From the NCBI RefSeq assembly GCF_028771845.1, contig NZ_CP118270.1:6758001-6822000 (forward strand): a DNA stretch of 64,000 nucleotides, in the 5' to 3' direction. The position numbers and the translations under genes were made by a program. The notes under the pieces were generated by a model. It did no database searches. It saw only the letters and a list, made by a program, of their open reading frames with translations, and was not told where the DNA came from. Shown here one piece after another: positions 36,105 to 44,458 of this stretch. Each line of letters begins with the position of its first letter. The first letter of the stretch is position 1. The stretch is from Paenibacillus marchantiae. Lineage in GTDB: Bacteria; Bacillota; Bacilli; Paenibacillales; Paenibacillaceae.

Positions 36105-37461
36105 GGTTGTAAGGCTCCTTTCGCAGAAGTTCCATTTGCCATTCATAGGTTCCAAGTCCGTTATGCTGCACTCTGTACAACAAATCTCCGAACGGATTCA
36201 CATCCAGAATATAAGCACGCGGCTCAGTACCTCCACTGAGCATCACATCAATCCCGGCTGACCATGAGTTGGGGAAGGCAGCCATTGCTGCTTTCGCTGT
36301 TGTCTGTACTCTATCCATCTGCTGTTCATCCAGCCCTGCTTCTGCAGGCAGCAACCGCTCATTACGCAAATGCAAATTGGTGATTGGTGTCTGACTAAGC
36401 CGTACGATGGCATGACCTGCTTGTCCGCCTGCCACAAGCTGGCGAATATCAAATACGCTTGAACCCAGGGAGGCTTTTGCCATCCAACGTTCAATCTGGG
36501 CACCCTCAGCACACAGCCAATCCATCAGCGCAGAAATCTCTGAAGTATGTGTGTACTTGCGCAACCGGCCTTCATTATAAAAAATGACCTTTCCCTGAAC
36601 CCGTTCCATTCCCACAGTGGTTATAGCGATTTCGGCACCCGTTCGCGGATTAATTTGATAGGCAACAACGCCTGAAGCACCGGAGCCACACGCAAGCTTC
36701 ACGAAAACGCGATTCATACCCGCTGTTTTCATCGCTGTACGCAGGTCCGCATAATTGCGGATCGGCTCCGAAGATTGGAGTGTTGGGGGAACGTGAACGC
36801 TATGAGCAGATAGATGCTGCTGGCATTTCCTTTTATCAAACATGATCGCAATGTCATGAGGATCATTCATGAACCGGGCATTAGGCCAATATTCCAGAGC
36901 TTCATGGCGAATTCGTTCCAAACAGGCCTTCCAGCCACGAAACCATTGGTTGGGCGCGTAGATCCGTCCCCACTCCTGTTCAAGAGTGAGTGTCTGTTCT
37001 GCCGGAATCATTCCCGCAGAAAGGCCATCGATTAACGGAGATACATCATTCACAGCTCCAAGAAAGAGCAGCTCACGCTCTACTTCCCATTCCTCACCAG
37101 GGGCATCCAGTCGAATAAGAGGTACACTATTCACTCCATGAACTAAATCATGATTCGCATATAATATCGATGCTGGTGAAGATATCCACGGCTCTCCCTT
37201 AACGTGTGTAGTCCCTCGCCCTTCCAGACATTGCTGTACGGCATCCGCCATGGTTCCGCCCCGTCTCCAAGTCTTTAGCAACCGGTCATAAGGCAGCACA
37301 AGTGCAGGTTGTAAGCCAATACGCTGTCTTGCCTCCTGTAATCCAAGGGTTCGGCGATTATTCGGGTTTCCAATTAACAATAACGGCTGCTCCAGCGTCA
37401 TATCCGAATCCTTAACTGGGCTTTGCAAATTTTCTTCCATTTCTGTCATGCCTGACATCAT
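36097..37461 (-). CDS. STM4014-family ATP-grasp protein
   Basis: A 454-residue protein with ATP-grasp hallmarks: MFDKRKCQQHLSAHSV (central domain entry), VFVKLACGSGASGVVAY (glycine-rich ATP loop), and the Mg/ATP residues DVNPFGDLL near the C-terminus. ATP-grasp enzymes usually ligate a carboxylate to an amine or thiol; the substrate is unknown. The N-terminal LLLIGNPNNRR matches the family start as I recall it, so an ATG at 37401 with AAGGA seven bases upstream is an alternative to 37461. The latter follows the STM4015 stop with no gap (TAAATG). It overlaps the STM4013 start. Confidence 0.82.
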   Translation of the reverse strand: MMSGMTEMEENLQSPVKDSDMTLEQPLLLIGNPNNRRTLGLQEARQRIGLQPALVLPYDRLLKTWRRGGTMADAVQQCLEGRGTTHVKGEPWISSPASILYANHDLVHGVNSVPLIRLDAPGEEWEVERELLFLGAVNDVSPLIDGLSAGMIPAEQTLTLEQEWGRIYAPNQWFRGWKACLERIRHEALEYWPNARFMNDPHDIAIMFDKRKCQQHLSAHSVHVPPTLQSSEPIRNYADLRTAMKTAGMNRVFVKLACGSGASGVVAYQINPRTGAEIAITTVGMERVQGKVIFYNEGRLRKYTHTSEISALMDWLCAEGAQIERWMAKASLGSSVFDIRQLVAGGQAGHAIVRLSQTPITNLHLRNERLLPAEAGLDEQQMDRVQTTAKAAMAAFPNSWSAGIDVMLSGGTEPRAYILDVNPFGDLLYRVQHNGLGTYEWQMELLRKEPYNHD

Positions 37462-38304
37462 TTATTCCGTTAACGACGGGTAACGCCAGTCATCTTCATC
37501 ACTCTGTTGTTGCTCGCTAACATCTACAGGTATACCTGAACGTTTCCAGCGAATGAGCATGTCGTCTGTCATGTAGTGGTAACTAAGATTGAGATGTTTC
37601 AGTTTTTTGATCTTATCACTAGCGAGCAGCGCCTCTGCCCCTTCATCAGACAACGTGCCCTCTGACAGATCCAGGATTTCAAGTTGATCCAGAATTGGCG
37701 CCTCAGCTGCAGCTTTCGCAATCTCATCCTGAATTTCACTGTCTTTCAGACCTAGGTATACGAGCTTTGGAAATAAGCCCTGTTCCAAAAGTGGTAGTAC
37801 ATCTTGAAGTGAACCGTCGAATCCATAATCATCCACGCCCAGATACAGCTCAAGCTTACGCAATTCAGGCAACTTAGCCCGGGCAATTGAAGCCAACACA
37901 CTTTTGGGAAGACCACCGCAAATAATGATTAATTCTTCAAGTTTGGCATGTTCGATGGGTTCCAGACTTAGTCCGCTGCTGCCCTTCACTGAGAATGACT
38001 TCAATTCAGGAAAAGCAGCCAATAGTGGTGTGAGATCCGTCTGAATAATCCATGATACTTCGCATTCTTCAAAGCCCATATCTCCGATGAACAGTTTCTT
38101 CAAAGAAGGAAAGCTGGGAGCCAGCTCGATGAGCGTGCCCATAAATTCATCCGGCGAATTTTCATAAGCCTGCCCCCAGTCTCCAATAATCAGACTCTCC
38201 AGCGAACCAGCCTCCGGTTTGGCAGCCAGTTCCCTAATCAACGTTTCCATACGAATACCGTTCTCATAATCATCATAAGACACCGTAAGCTTCACTTCTT
38301 GCAT
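37462..38304 (-). CDS. STM4015-family leucine-rich-repeat protein
   Basis: A 280-residue protein with repeated leucine-rich units, for example LEELIIICGGLPKSVLASI, LRKLELYLG, LVYLGLKDSEI, LEILDLSEGTLSDEG and LKHLNLSYHYMTDD. The start MQEVKLTVSYDDYENG at 38304 follows GGAGGGG by eight bases; the frame is open to 38472 upstream without an SD. It is the first gene of the cassette. The C-terminal tail DEDDWRYPSLTE is acidic. In such a cassette it could be the substrate carrier, a scaffold for the enzymes or an effector-recognition protein; none is proven. Confidence 0.83.
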   Translation of the reverse strand: MQEVKLTVSYDDYENGIRMETLIRELAAKPEAGSLESLIIGDWGQAYENSPDEFMGTLIELAPSFPSLKKLFIGDMGFEECEVSWIIQTDLTPLLAAFPELKSFSVKGSSGLSLEPIEHAKLEELIIICGGLPKSVLASIARAKLPELRKLELYLGVDDYGFDGSLQDVLPLLEQGLFPKLVYLGLKDSEIQDEIAKAAAEAPILDQLEILDLSEGTLSDEGAEALLASDKIKKLKHLNLSYHYMTDDMLIRWKRSGIPVDVSEQQQSDEDDWRYPSLTE

Positions 38305-38340
38305 AAGCAAATCCCCTCCGTTTGAGTTCATTGATGATTC

Positions 38341-38358
38341 GTTAACTTGAATGTTAAC
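38341..38358 (-). promoter_or_regulatory. Operator-like repeat upstream of the STM4011-4015 cassette
   Basis: Two GTTAAC hexamers separated by six bases (plus strand GTTAACTTGAATGTTAAC) lie 36 bp before the STM4015 ATG. They could be a repressor site. No strong -10/-35 pair is seen in 38305-38535; a stretch near 38430-38450 (CCTATATAAAAAA on minus) is the best AT-rich core candidate. A small GGGA/TCCC stem with seven T's lies at 38473-38500. Confidence 0.4.
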
Positions 38359-38535
38359 CCATACTGTACAAGACTTGCAACTTCTTCCAACCCCGGTCCT
38401 AATGCGCTGCTCAAACGTGAAATATCCGTATTTTTTATATAGGTACAAGAACGTACGTTCCGATATTTTCACTAAAAAAAGCGGGATTTATTTTGGGTCC
38501 CACGTATTGGCTTTAAACGAATCTGCTCCACTCAT

Positions 38536-38601
38536 AAAAATAAAAAAACGTTAATGGTCGGTGAAGCATTCCACAGGAATGACTCTTACCTTCCACTAAC
38601 G
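38536..38601 (-). terminator. Terminator of the gerM-rph-rdgB unit
   Basis: On the minus strand CGTTAGTGG (38601-38593) pairs with CCATTAACG (38557-38549), with an inner CATTCC/GGAATG hairpin, followed by TTTTTTTATTTTT. It lies about 70 nt past the rdgB stop and isolates the STM cassette downstream. Confidence 0.8.
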
Positions 38602-38671
38602 CTTTGATATTTAAGCAAGGCCATAATTCACCTTATACATTCATATTCATATGAGCTGATTCGTTTGAATC

Positions 38672-39295
38672 TCAGCCTTTCAGGCTGGATACGAGCGCTC
38701 TCAGGGCATGGCCCCGGTGACTGATCGCCTGCTTTTGCTCCAGCGTAAGCTCGGCCATCGTCATCTCGTATTCAGGCACATAGAAGAGTGGGTCATATCC
38801 AAAACCGCCACCACCGGCTGCCTCAGCTGTGATCCAGCCTTCCACCATGCCTTCTGATTCATACTTGTCTCCGGTTGCCGGATCATACAGCACCAATGCA
38901 CAGACGAATCTTGCTGGACTCAAAAGCGGTTGCTCCGTATCCTCACCGGATTTGAGCGATTCCAGCGCTTCAAGCAGTTTGGCATTGTTCTTCTCATCGG
39001 TTGCACCCTCGCCTGCATATCTCGCAGAATATACTCCCGGGTCACCGTCCAACAGATCCACGCACAATCCCGAATCGTCAGCCAGGACAGGCAAACCAAG
39101 AGCATCGCCCACTGCTTTGACTTTCTTCCAGGCATTCTCTGCAAAGGTTACGCCATCCTCAACAACATCCGGCAGCTCCGGATAGTCGAACATGCTTTTG
39201 ACCTCTTTGCCCAGTGGAGCGAATGCATGAGCGAATTCACGTACTTTCCCTGCATTACGGGTTGCGACAATGATAATTGGGCTATCCAGACTCAT
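38672..39295 (-). CDS. rdgB: XTP/dITP diphosphatase (RdgB/HAM1 family)
   Basis: Hydrolyses non-canonical purine nucleoside triphosphates (ITP, XTP) to monophosphates to keep them out of nucleic acids. The family motifs are IIIVATRNAGKVREF at the N-terminus, LADDSGLCVDLLDG (metal binding), GVYSARYAG, and the C-terminal SHRGHAL. Length is 207 residues. AGGAG is ten bases before the ATG, one base after the rph stop. The order gerM-rph-rdgB is the same as B. subtilis gerM-rph-ysnA. Confidence 0.95.
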   Translation of the reverse strand: MSLDSPIIIVATRNAGKVREFAHAFAPLGKEVKSMFDYPELPDVVEDGVTFAENAWKKVKAVGDALGLPVLADDSGLCVDLLDGDPGVYSARYAGEGATDEKNNAKLLEALESLKSGEDTEQPLLSPARFVCALVLYDPATGDKYESEGMVEGWITAEAAGGGGFGYDPLFYVPEYEMTMAELTLEQKQAISHRGHALRALVSSLKG

Positions 39296-39296
39296 G

Positions 39297-40055
39297 TTAG
39301 GCTTCTCCTAATCCACGAGCACCGATCTTGAGTGCAATGGGTCCGAGAACTTCTTTTTGACGCTCAATCATCTCCAGAATGCCCTGCTCACCCAGCTCCA
39401 GCATCGCGTTCAGCTCACGACGGTCAAATGGTGCTTCTTCACCTGTTCCCTGAAGCTCCACATATTTCCCGCCGCCTGTCATCACGAGGTTCATATCTAC
39501 CTTGGCTTTGGAATCTTCATCATAGTTCAGATCCAGCACCGGCTGTTCTCCAACTACACCCACACTTACCGCTGCAATGAAATCCGTAATCGGGAATACT
39601 TGCAGTTTATGCTGTTGGGCAATTTTGTTCACCGCGAGCGCCAGAGCTACAAACGAACCGGTAATGGACGTTGTGCGTGTACCGCCGTCAGCTTGGATTA
39701 CATCACAGTCCAGTGTAATCGTACGTTCACCAAGCGCCTGCAAGTTAACGACCGAGCGCAGTGCCCGGCCAATTAGACGCTGAATTTCCATGGTGCGTCC
39801 AGTCAATTTGCCGCGGTTCGCTTCACGTTGATTACGAGTATGTGTTGCACGTGGCAGCATGGAGTATTCAGCCGTTACCCAGCCTTTACCCTGCCCTTTC
39901 ATAAAGGGAGGAACACGTTCCTCCACCGTAGCTGTACAAATAACCTTGGTATCTCCCACTTCAATCAGTACAGAACCTTCGGCGTATTTATTCGTGTTAA
40001 TTGTTAAATTCATCGGGCGCAGCTGGTCGCTGGTTCGTCCGTTAGATCTCATCAT
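39297..40055 (-). CDS. rph: Ribonuclease PH
   Basis: Phosphorolytic 3'-5' exoribonuclease that trims tRNA 3' ends. Signatures are GRTSDQLRPM at the start, YSMLPRATHTRNQREA with the RNA- and phosphate-binding arginines, LDCDVIQADGGTRT, and the C-terminal GTGEEAPFDRREL. Length is 252 residues, normal. GGAGG is about six bases before the ATG at 40055; the second ATG three bases later is equivalent. It follows gerM at 145 bp. Confidence 0.96.
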   Translation of the reverse strand: MMRSNGRTSDQLRPMNLTINTNKYAEGSVLIEVGDTKVICTATVEERVPPFMKGQGKGWVTAEYSMLPRATHTRNQREANRGKLTGRTMEIQRLIGRALRSVVNLQALGERTITLDCDVIQADGGTRTTSITGSFVALALAVNKIAQQHKLQVFPITDFIAAVSVGVVGEQPVLDLNYDEDSKAKVDMNLVMTGGGKYVELQGTGEEAPFDRRELNAMLELGEQGILEMIERQKEVLGPIALKIGARGLGEA

Positions 40056-40200
40056 TTCTGCCTCCTACGACTTAAGCATCCTGTAATGTCGAGCTTGTTC
40101 ACACTTTTACTAATCCCTTCTATATTACCAAAGAGTTCACTTAAAAGCATCCTGTCCCCCAAAGAGTTCTACCAACAGTAGGCTAAAACGCCTTTGTGGA

Positions 40201-41256
40201 TTAAATTGGAATTTCATTGATATATTCAGGCTTCGATACTGGGGCACTGTAATCCCGATTATCATCACTCATGACTGTCTTTTGCCCATTCCATTCGATC
40301 TGGACTTTAGCTTCCTTGCCAGCTGTATTCTCGGCCGTAGTCAATACAACGGATTGCAGCAGTTCACTTGGCACGACATCTCCCTCAGTAAACATATCAT
40401 CTTTGAGTGCAACCGTTACGGTTCCATCCTCAGACGTTTTGACCGATTGCAGCTGCGTTCCGCCCGTCATAACCTCTTCCAGCTCGCCGCCTTTGGCTGG
40501 CCCCTTGATCAGTTCATTCAACGCCGCCTGCACCCGGTCTCCACCTGGTGTCACTAGACGTGTAACCGGGACGTAATATTGAATGCCTGCTGGCGAAGCG
40601 GCTGAGAAATAAACCGTTACCGGACTGCTGTTGGTCGTGAATGTATCACCCAAATCAAGATTAATGCCTACCGCCCGATTCAGCGGTTCCGGCAGCGGTG
40701 TGCTGTTTACTGGCATTTGCGTTAACTTTTTGCCGTCTACCCAAATCTGTACGTTCTGCACATCTGGTGTGCCCGTGAGAGTCCAGGTGACAGCCTCCAG
40801 CATTTTGCGCTCGTTCTTGGCATCATACTTGGCAAAATTGCCGGAGAACTCCACGACTGCCAGTTTATCATCCGAATGAATCGTTACGTTCTGAACAACG
40901 GTACCCTGCGGGAGAACGCCCTGAAATCCTTCAGGCAGCATCCCAGCATATGGACCACCCGTCACAAGTGTATCCAGAGCGGTCTTGGGACTGCTGACGT
41001 CCGTGCCCGACGGAAGCGTCATGGATACTGGAGCCAATAAACCTTGCTGGTCCTGCAGATACACGGTTGTAAGTGGCAGCTTGGCAAGTGATCCGTTGCC
41101 TTCGGCCGCCTGAATCATGGCCGCTTCCTGAATCGGCGGCGGCGGATCAATAGCCTCGGAGGACTGTGCCCCAAACATACCACATCCGGATAACACCACA
41201 GGAATACTCAACAGCGCAGCTGCAGAAGCTGTACGCAAATAACGGATCTTACTCAT
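40201..41256 (-). CDS. gerM: GerM spore germination lipoprotein
   Basis: Secreted lipoprotein with two GERMN domains, needed for sporulation or germination in B. subtilis. The start MSKIRYLRTAS at 41256 has GGGGG nine bases upstream. A signal peptide and lipobox LSGC give lipidated Cys25. The two beta-rich GERMN units lie around residues 65-200 and 210-340, each with the pattern VTVYF or TVYLQ at the start and a conserved VxxVQI/W end. Length is 351 residues. Membrane-anchored facing the wall or the intermembrane space of the sporangium. Confidence 0.9.
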   Translation of the reverse strand: MSKIRYLRTASAAALLSIPVVLSGCGMFGAQSSEAIDPPPPIQEAAMIQAAEGNGSLAKLPLTTVYLQDQQGLLAPVSMTLPSGTDVSSPKTALDTLVTGGPYAGMLPEGFQGVLPQGTVVQNVTIHSDDKLAVVEFSGNFAKYDAKNERKMLEAVTWTLTGTPDVQNVQIWVDGKKLTQMPVNSTPLPEPLNRAVGINLDLGDTFTTNSSPVTVYFSAASPAGIQYYVPVTRLVTPGGDRVQAALNELIKGPAKGGELEEVMTGGTQLQSVKTSEDGTVTVALKDDMFTEGDVVPSELLQSVVLTTAENTAGKEAKVQIEWNGQKTVMSDDNRDYSAPVSKPEYINEIPI

Positions 41257-41470
41257 GATCACGTTCCCCCTCATCATTTTTACAGTTTGTACTACCATGT
41301 ATACGAGCCTTTGCCCAAAAAATAACTACTTTTTAAACAAGCTCATCATGCATAAAACTGAAAACAGGCTTTCCATCCCCATCGAGGGATAGCAAAGAAA
41401 CCCAAAACGGTTAATAACGTATTAGGATACAAGTGTAGGGACATTGCTAACTTCAGAGGAGGAATCGCCC

Positions 41471-42037
41471 ATGGAACATCCGGAGCAAGAAAAAATCCCT
41501 TACAGCCTGAATAGCCGTAAAGTGGCAGAGGCAACGAGGGAATGGCTGCACAAGCGGGGCGTTACGATCCCTGAGATCGCAGAACTGGTCATGATGCTGC
41601 AGAATAAGTATTACCCAGGTCTTACGATGGAAGAATGTATCGACAATGTGGAGAAAGTATTACGCAAACGTGAGGTGCAGAACGCAGTCCTGACAGGTAT
41701 TCAACTGGACTTGCTGGCAGAGCAAGGCTTACTCATTTCTCCTTTGCAGGAGATGATTGAGAATGATGAAGGGTTATATGGCGTGGATGAGATTCTCGCA
41801 TTCTCCATCGTCAACGTATACGGAAGTATCGGATTTACGAACTACGGTTATGTAGACAAGCTAAAACCCGGTGTGCTTGAACGTTTAAACGACAAGAGTC
41901 TCGGGCCTGTGCATACATTTCTGGATGATATCGTGGGGGCCATTGCCTCAGCGGCCAGCAGCCGGATTGCGCATCGCAAACAATCGGAGCTTGAAGAAGC
42001 TTTGGGAGAAAAACCTGTCAGCGATGATATCGTATAA
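41471..42037 (+). CDS. Phosphatidylglycerophosphatase A-like protein (YutG type)
   Basis: A PgpA/YutG-family protein of 188 residues that may dephosphorylate phosphatidylglycerol phosphate. It lacks the hydrophobic segments of classical PgpA and is the soluble Firmicute form (LRKREVQNAVLTGIQLD, GVDEILAFSIVNVYGSIG and HTFLDDIVGAIASAA). AGAGGAGG lies seven bases before the ATG at 41471, so the longer start at 41444 is not used. It is a monocistronic plus-strand gene, divergent from gerM, with a bidirectional terminator after it. Confidence 0.82.
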   Translation: MEHPEQEKIPYSLNSRKVAEATREWLHKRGVTIPEIAELVMMLQNKYYPGLTMEECIDNVEKVLRKREVQNAVLTGIQLDLLAEQGLLISPLQEMIENDEGLYGVDEILAFSIVNVYGSIGFTNYGYVDKLKPGVLERLNDKSLGPVHTFLDDIVGAIASAASSRIAHRKQSELEEALGEKPVSDDIV

Positions 42038-42110
42038 TTTGCATGTGTAATAGGAGTTGGAAATGAACGAACCAAGTAAATTCAACAATCAGACTTCTTC
42101 TGATCATGAC

Positions 42111-42138
42111 AAAAAGGCGGCCACGAAGGCCGCTTCTT
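42111..42138. terminator. Bidirectional terminator
   Basis: GCGGCC (42117-42122) and GGCCGC (42128-42133) around a 5-nt loop. Plus strand continues TTCTTTTG; minus strand continues CTTTTTG. It separates the pgpA-like gene from the convergent heme membrane protein gene. Confidence 0.8.
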
Positions 42139-42168
42139 TTGTGTTGATTCACTTATTTTTGTAATACG

Positions 42169-42822
42169 CTATTTCAGATGCTCCTGTCTTCCCGCTCCCG
42201 CCAAACGATACACCTCAGCCCATTTCTGTTCCGCTGATGGCTTAGGCTGTACACGACTGGGTCCAATTGTAATTTCCGGGCCTTTGCGTTCTCTCAGCAT
42301 GCCACGAAGTACCGTAATACCAAGAATGCTCAAGCCAGTAAACACATACATCAGACGCAAAATCACATTGCCTGAATCAGAGCCGGTAACCATGCCATGG
42401 AACAATAAACCGATGAATACGGGATAAGACAACATATGGAACATAAACCACCATTTGCGGCCGAGCTTGTTACGCAGATCACTGGATAGCAGAACGATCA
42501 CCAAACCATAGAAGGATAACGTGCCCAGTCCGCTGCCGATCGGATGTACTGAAGCCGTAAACGGAATGAGCAGTTCACTCCAGGTGAATGGACTATAGTG
42601 ATCAATATATAGGGTTAACGCATGCACGAGCCCAAGTCCAAAGGCGAGCCAGGTCGTTCGGGTATGCCATTTAAACATGGCCGCTTTAGGTTTGCCTTTA
42701 GCCATGGGCATGCCTTGAGCAATTCCCAGAAATACCCCCGCAAAGAGCAGCAAATAAGCGGCGATCCCACTAATTCGAATGATATTCCACGTCGGCAGGT
42801 AATCTACAATCCATTGCGCCAT
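42169..42822 (-). CDS. Ferric-reductase-like (YedZ-type) heme membrane protein
   Basis: A 217-residue protein with about six hydrophobic segments. Histidines placed in the membrane helices are suitable for heme ligation (FGLGLVHALTLYIDH, FMFHMLSYPVFIG, LLFHGMV). It resembles the ferric reductase-like transmembrane domain of MsrQ/YedZ. The start MAQWIVDY at 42822 follows GGGGGAG by six bases. It is the last gene after apbE and a small exported protein, so it probably moves electrons across the membrane to a flavinylated partner. Confidence 0.82.
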   Translation of the reverse strand: MAQWIVDYLPTWNIIRISGIAAYLLLFAGVFLGIAQGMPMAKGKPKAAMFKWHTRTTWLAFGLGLVHALTLYIDHYSPFTWSELLIPFTASVHPIGSGLGTLSFYGLVIVLLSSDLRNKLGRKWWFMFHMLSYPVFIGLLFHGMVTGSDSGNVILRLMYVFTGLSILGITVLRGMLRERKGPEITIGPSRVQPKPSAEQKWAEVYRLAGAGRQEHLK

Positions 42823-42855
42823 AACCGGCTCCCCCATATCTGATAGACTTGTCGT

Positions 42856-43899
42856 TTATATAAGACTGAAGCGGTGATCCGGATCGAAACCAGGCCAGCG
42901 TTCAGCGAGCGTGTCGGTATTTCCTCTAAAATAAGTGCTCCCATCCCGGGTCATCCACAGGACATCATGCCGGTCGTAATGACGGTTTAACCAACCTACT
43001 GCATCGGCACTTCCCAAAATACAGACGGTCTTGGCAATAATCTCACATTGCGAAGCATGCTGGCCCAGAACGGTACACTGTAGCACATCCGTATCTGCTG
43101 GCTCCATCGTCCGGGGATCAATTAAGTGATGTGAAAGGCTTCCGTCCGTATTCTGCCACTGTCTTCGTACCACTCCTGAAGTAGCAATTGCACCTTTCCT
43201 CAATTGAATATTCCCTATCAGATTACGCTCCTCCTGATAAGGATCGGTGACTTGCACGGACCACATCGGATGAAGTGTTGTCCCCCATGCCTGAATATCT
43301 CCACCTGCATTGATTAATCCGGCCGAAATATGAAGTGTACGTTGCAGCCAATCGGCGATACGCTCAACGGCCCACCCCTTAACAATGCCCCCAAGGTCCA
43401 GCTCAGTCCCGGGGTCCTTATGAACCATTCGGCTGCCTTCCCTTTGAATCCAACGTGGGCGGCTATAGTCATATTCGTCTCTCAGCATATCTGTTATATC
43501 CAATTGTCGAATGTCCAATCTGCGTTCAGTTCCAGATTGCTGAAGCTCTCTTTGTTGCAGCTGCTCGAAGCTGACATCGTAACCAGAAGCCCGTAGAGCC
43601 TGAGAAATACCTGGCTGAAAAATCCCTTCCGTCTGTCCAATATATCCGTATGCCAAACTTAACACTTCATCCATTGCTGCGGAGATGGGCATCCATCCTG
43701 TGCAACGATTCAGACGATTCAATTCACTGTCTTCCATAAATCGGCTGAAACGCTGTTCCTGCGCTCCGAACCAATTCTTCACCAAGGCTGCCGCATGCTC
43801 AGCTTCTTCCCGTCCTGCGGCTAACTGAACTTCCACGTCCGTGTTCATCGCCCGGAAGCGGAACTTAAGAAGACGGGAGACTTGCTCCGTGCGGCTCAT
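42856..43899 (-). CDS. apbE: FAD:protein FMN transferase (ApbE)
   Basis: Transfers FMN from FAD to a Ser or Thr in partner proteins. Family motifs visible: FRAMNTDVEVQL near the N-terminus, SRFMEDSELNRLN, LDLGGIVKGWAVE, LINAGGDIQAWG and SHHLIDPRTMEPAD. No lipoprotein signal is present at this start, so it would be cytoplasmic, or the export signal is not recognised. The start at 43899 overlaps the upstream gene's stop by four bases (ATGA). Length is 347 residues. Downstream is a heme membrane protein, consistent with a flavin-based electron-transfer unit. Confidence 0.92.
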   Translation of the reverse strand: MSRTEQVSRLLKFRFRAMNTDVEVQLAAGREEAEHAAALVKNWFGAQEQRFSRFMEDSELNRLNRCTGWMPISAAMDEVLSLAYGYIGQTEGIFQPGISQALRASGYDVSFEQLQQRELQQSGTERRLDIRQLDITDMLRDEYDYSRPRWIQREGSRMVHKDPGTELDLGGIVKGWAVERIADWLQRTLHISAGLINAGGDIQAWGTTLHPMWSVQVTDPYQEERNLIGNIQLRKGAIATSGVVRRQWQNTDGSLSHHLIDPRTMEPADTDVLQCTVLGQHASQCEIIAKTVCILGSADAVGWLNRHYDRHDVLWMTRDGSTYFRGNTDTLAERWPGFDPDHRFSLI

Positions 43900-44291
43900 G
43901 ATGCACCCGTGCGTGACTGATAATTGCCACGGCTGTATCCGGAGTCTGTATCCTGATTGCTGTTCTGATCTGTTATCCAACCGCCCGAAGACCTGCCTTG
44001 ATTCGAACCGATGGCATTGCTTCCATCGGCCGTTCCCTCATCCAGGCTATAGCCCTCATTGGACGATGCATCGGAATTGCCATCTGCGTTGTTCGTCCAT
44101 TCGTCCATGACATCATCCTGAGCATCTATCTGAGTAGAAGCTGTACTGCTTATATCGGTACCATTAGCCGCCGCATAAGCGACATCAAAGGCATCAGAAG
44201 TTCTTACATATTGAAAGAGTGCAGCCACGGTCAACGTTGCTGCCGCTGAGGCTTGCCATTTTCTCCATTGGTTTCGTTTTTTCCTAGTCAT
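43896..44291 (-). CDS. Small exported low-complexity protein ending in TGAS
   Basis: A 131-residue protein, MTRKKRNQWRKW followed by one hydrophobic segment (ASAAATLTVAALFQY), then a Ser/Asp/Asn/Gly-rich tail with no known domain. It is probably a membrane-tethered or secreted protein. AGGGAAG precedes the ATG at 44291. Its last residues are QSRTGAS, close to the (S/T)GA(S/T) core that ApbE flavinylates, and its stop overlaps the apbE start. The usual Asp three residues before the acceptor is missing (Gln here), so flavinylation is only a possibility. Confidence 0.75.
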   Translation of the reverse strand: MTRKKRNQWRKWQASAAATLTVAALFQYVRTSDAFDVAYAAANGTDISSTASTQIDAQDDVMDEWTNNADGNSDASSNEGYSLDEGTADGSNAIGSNQGRSSGGWITDQNSNQDTDSGYSRGNYQSRTGAS

Positions 44292-44411
44292 CGCTCTTCC
44301 CTGCTTTCTCTGGCGAAGTTCATGCATTTATCATAGAAGTGCTGGCTTAAAAGAAGATGAATGGACGGTTAAGAGAGACTAAAGCTTTCATTTATTGGAG
44401 TCGTTACACGC

Positions 44412-44452
44412 AAAAAAGACTCTGAACAGGCAGTTCTCCTGGTCAAAGTCTT
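44412..44452 (-). terminator. Terminator of the MBL hydrolase gene
   Basis: On the minus strand AGACTTTGACCAGG pairs with CCTGTTCAGAGTCT around AGAACTG, followed by TTTTT. It lies directly after the stop at 44459. Confidence 0.8.
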
Positions 44453-44458
44453 GTAATT

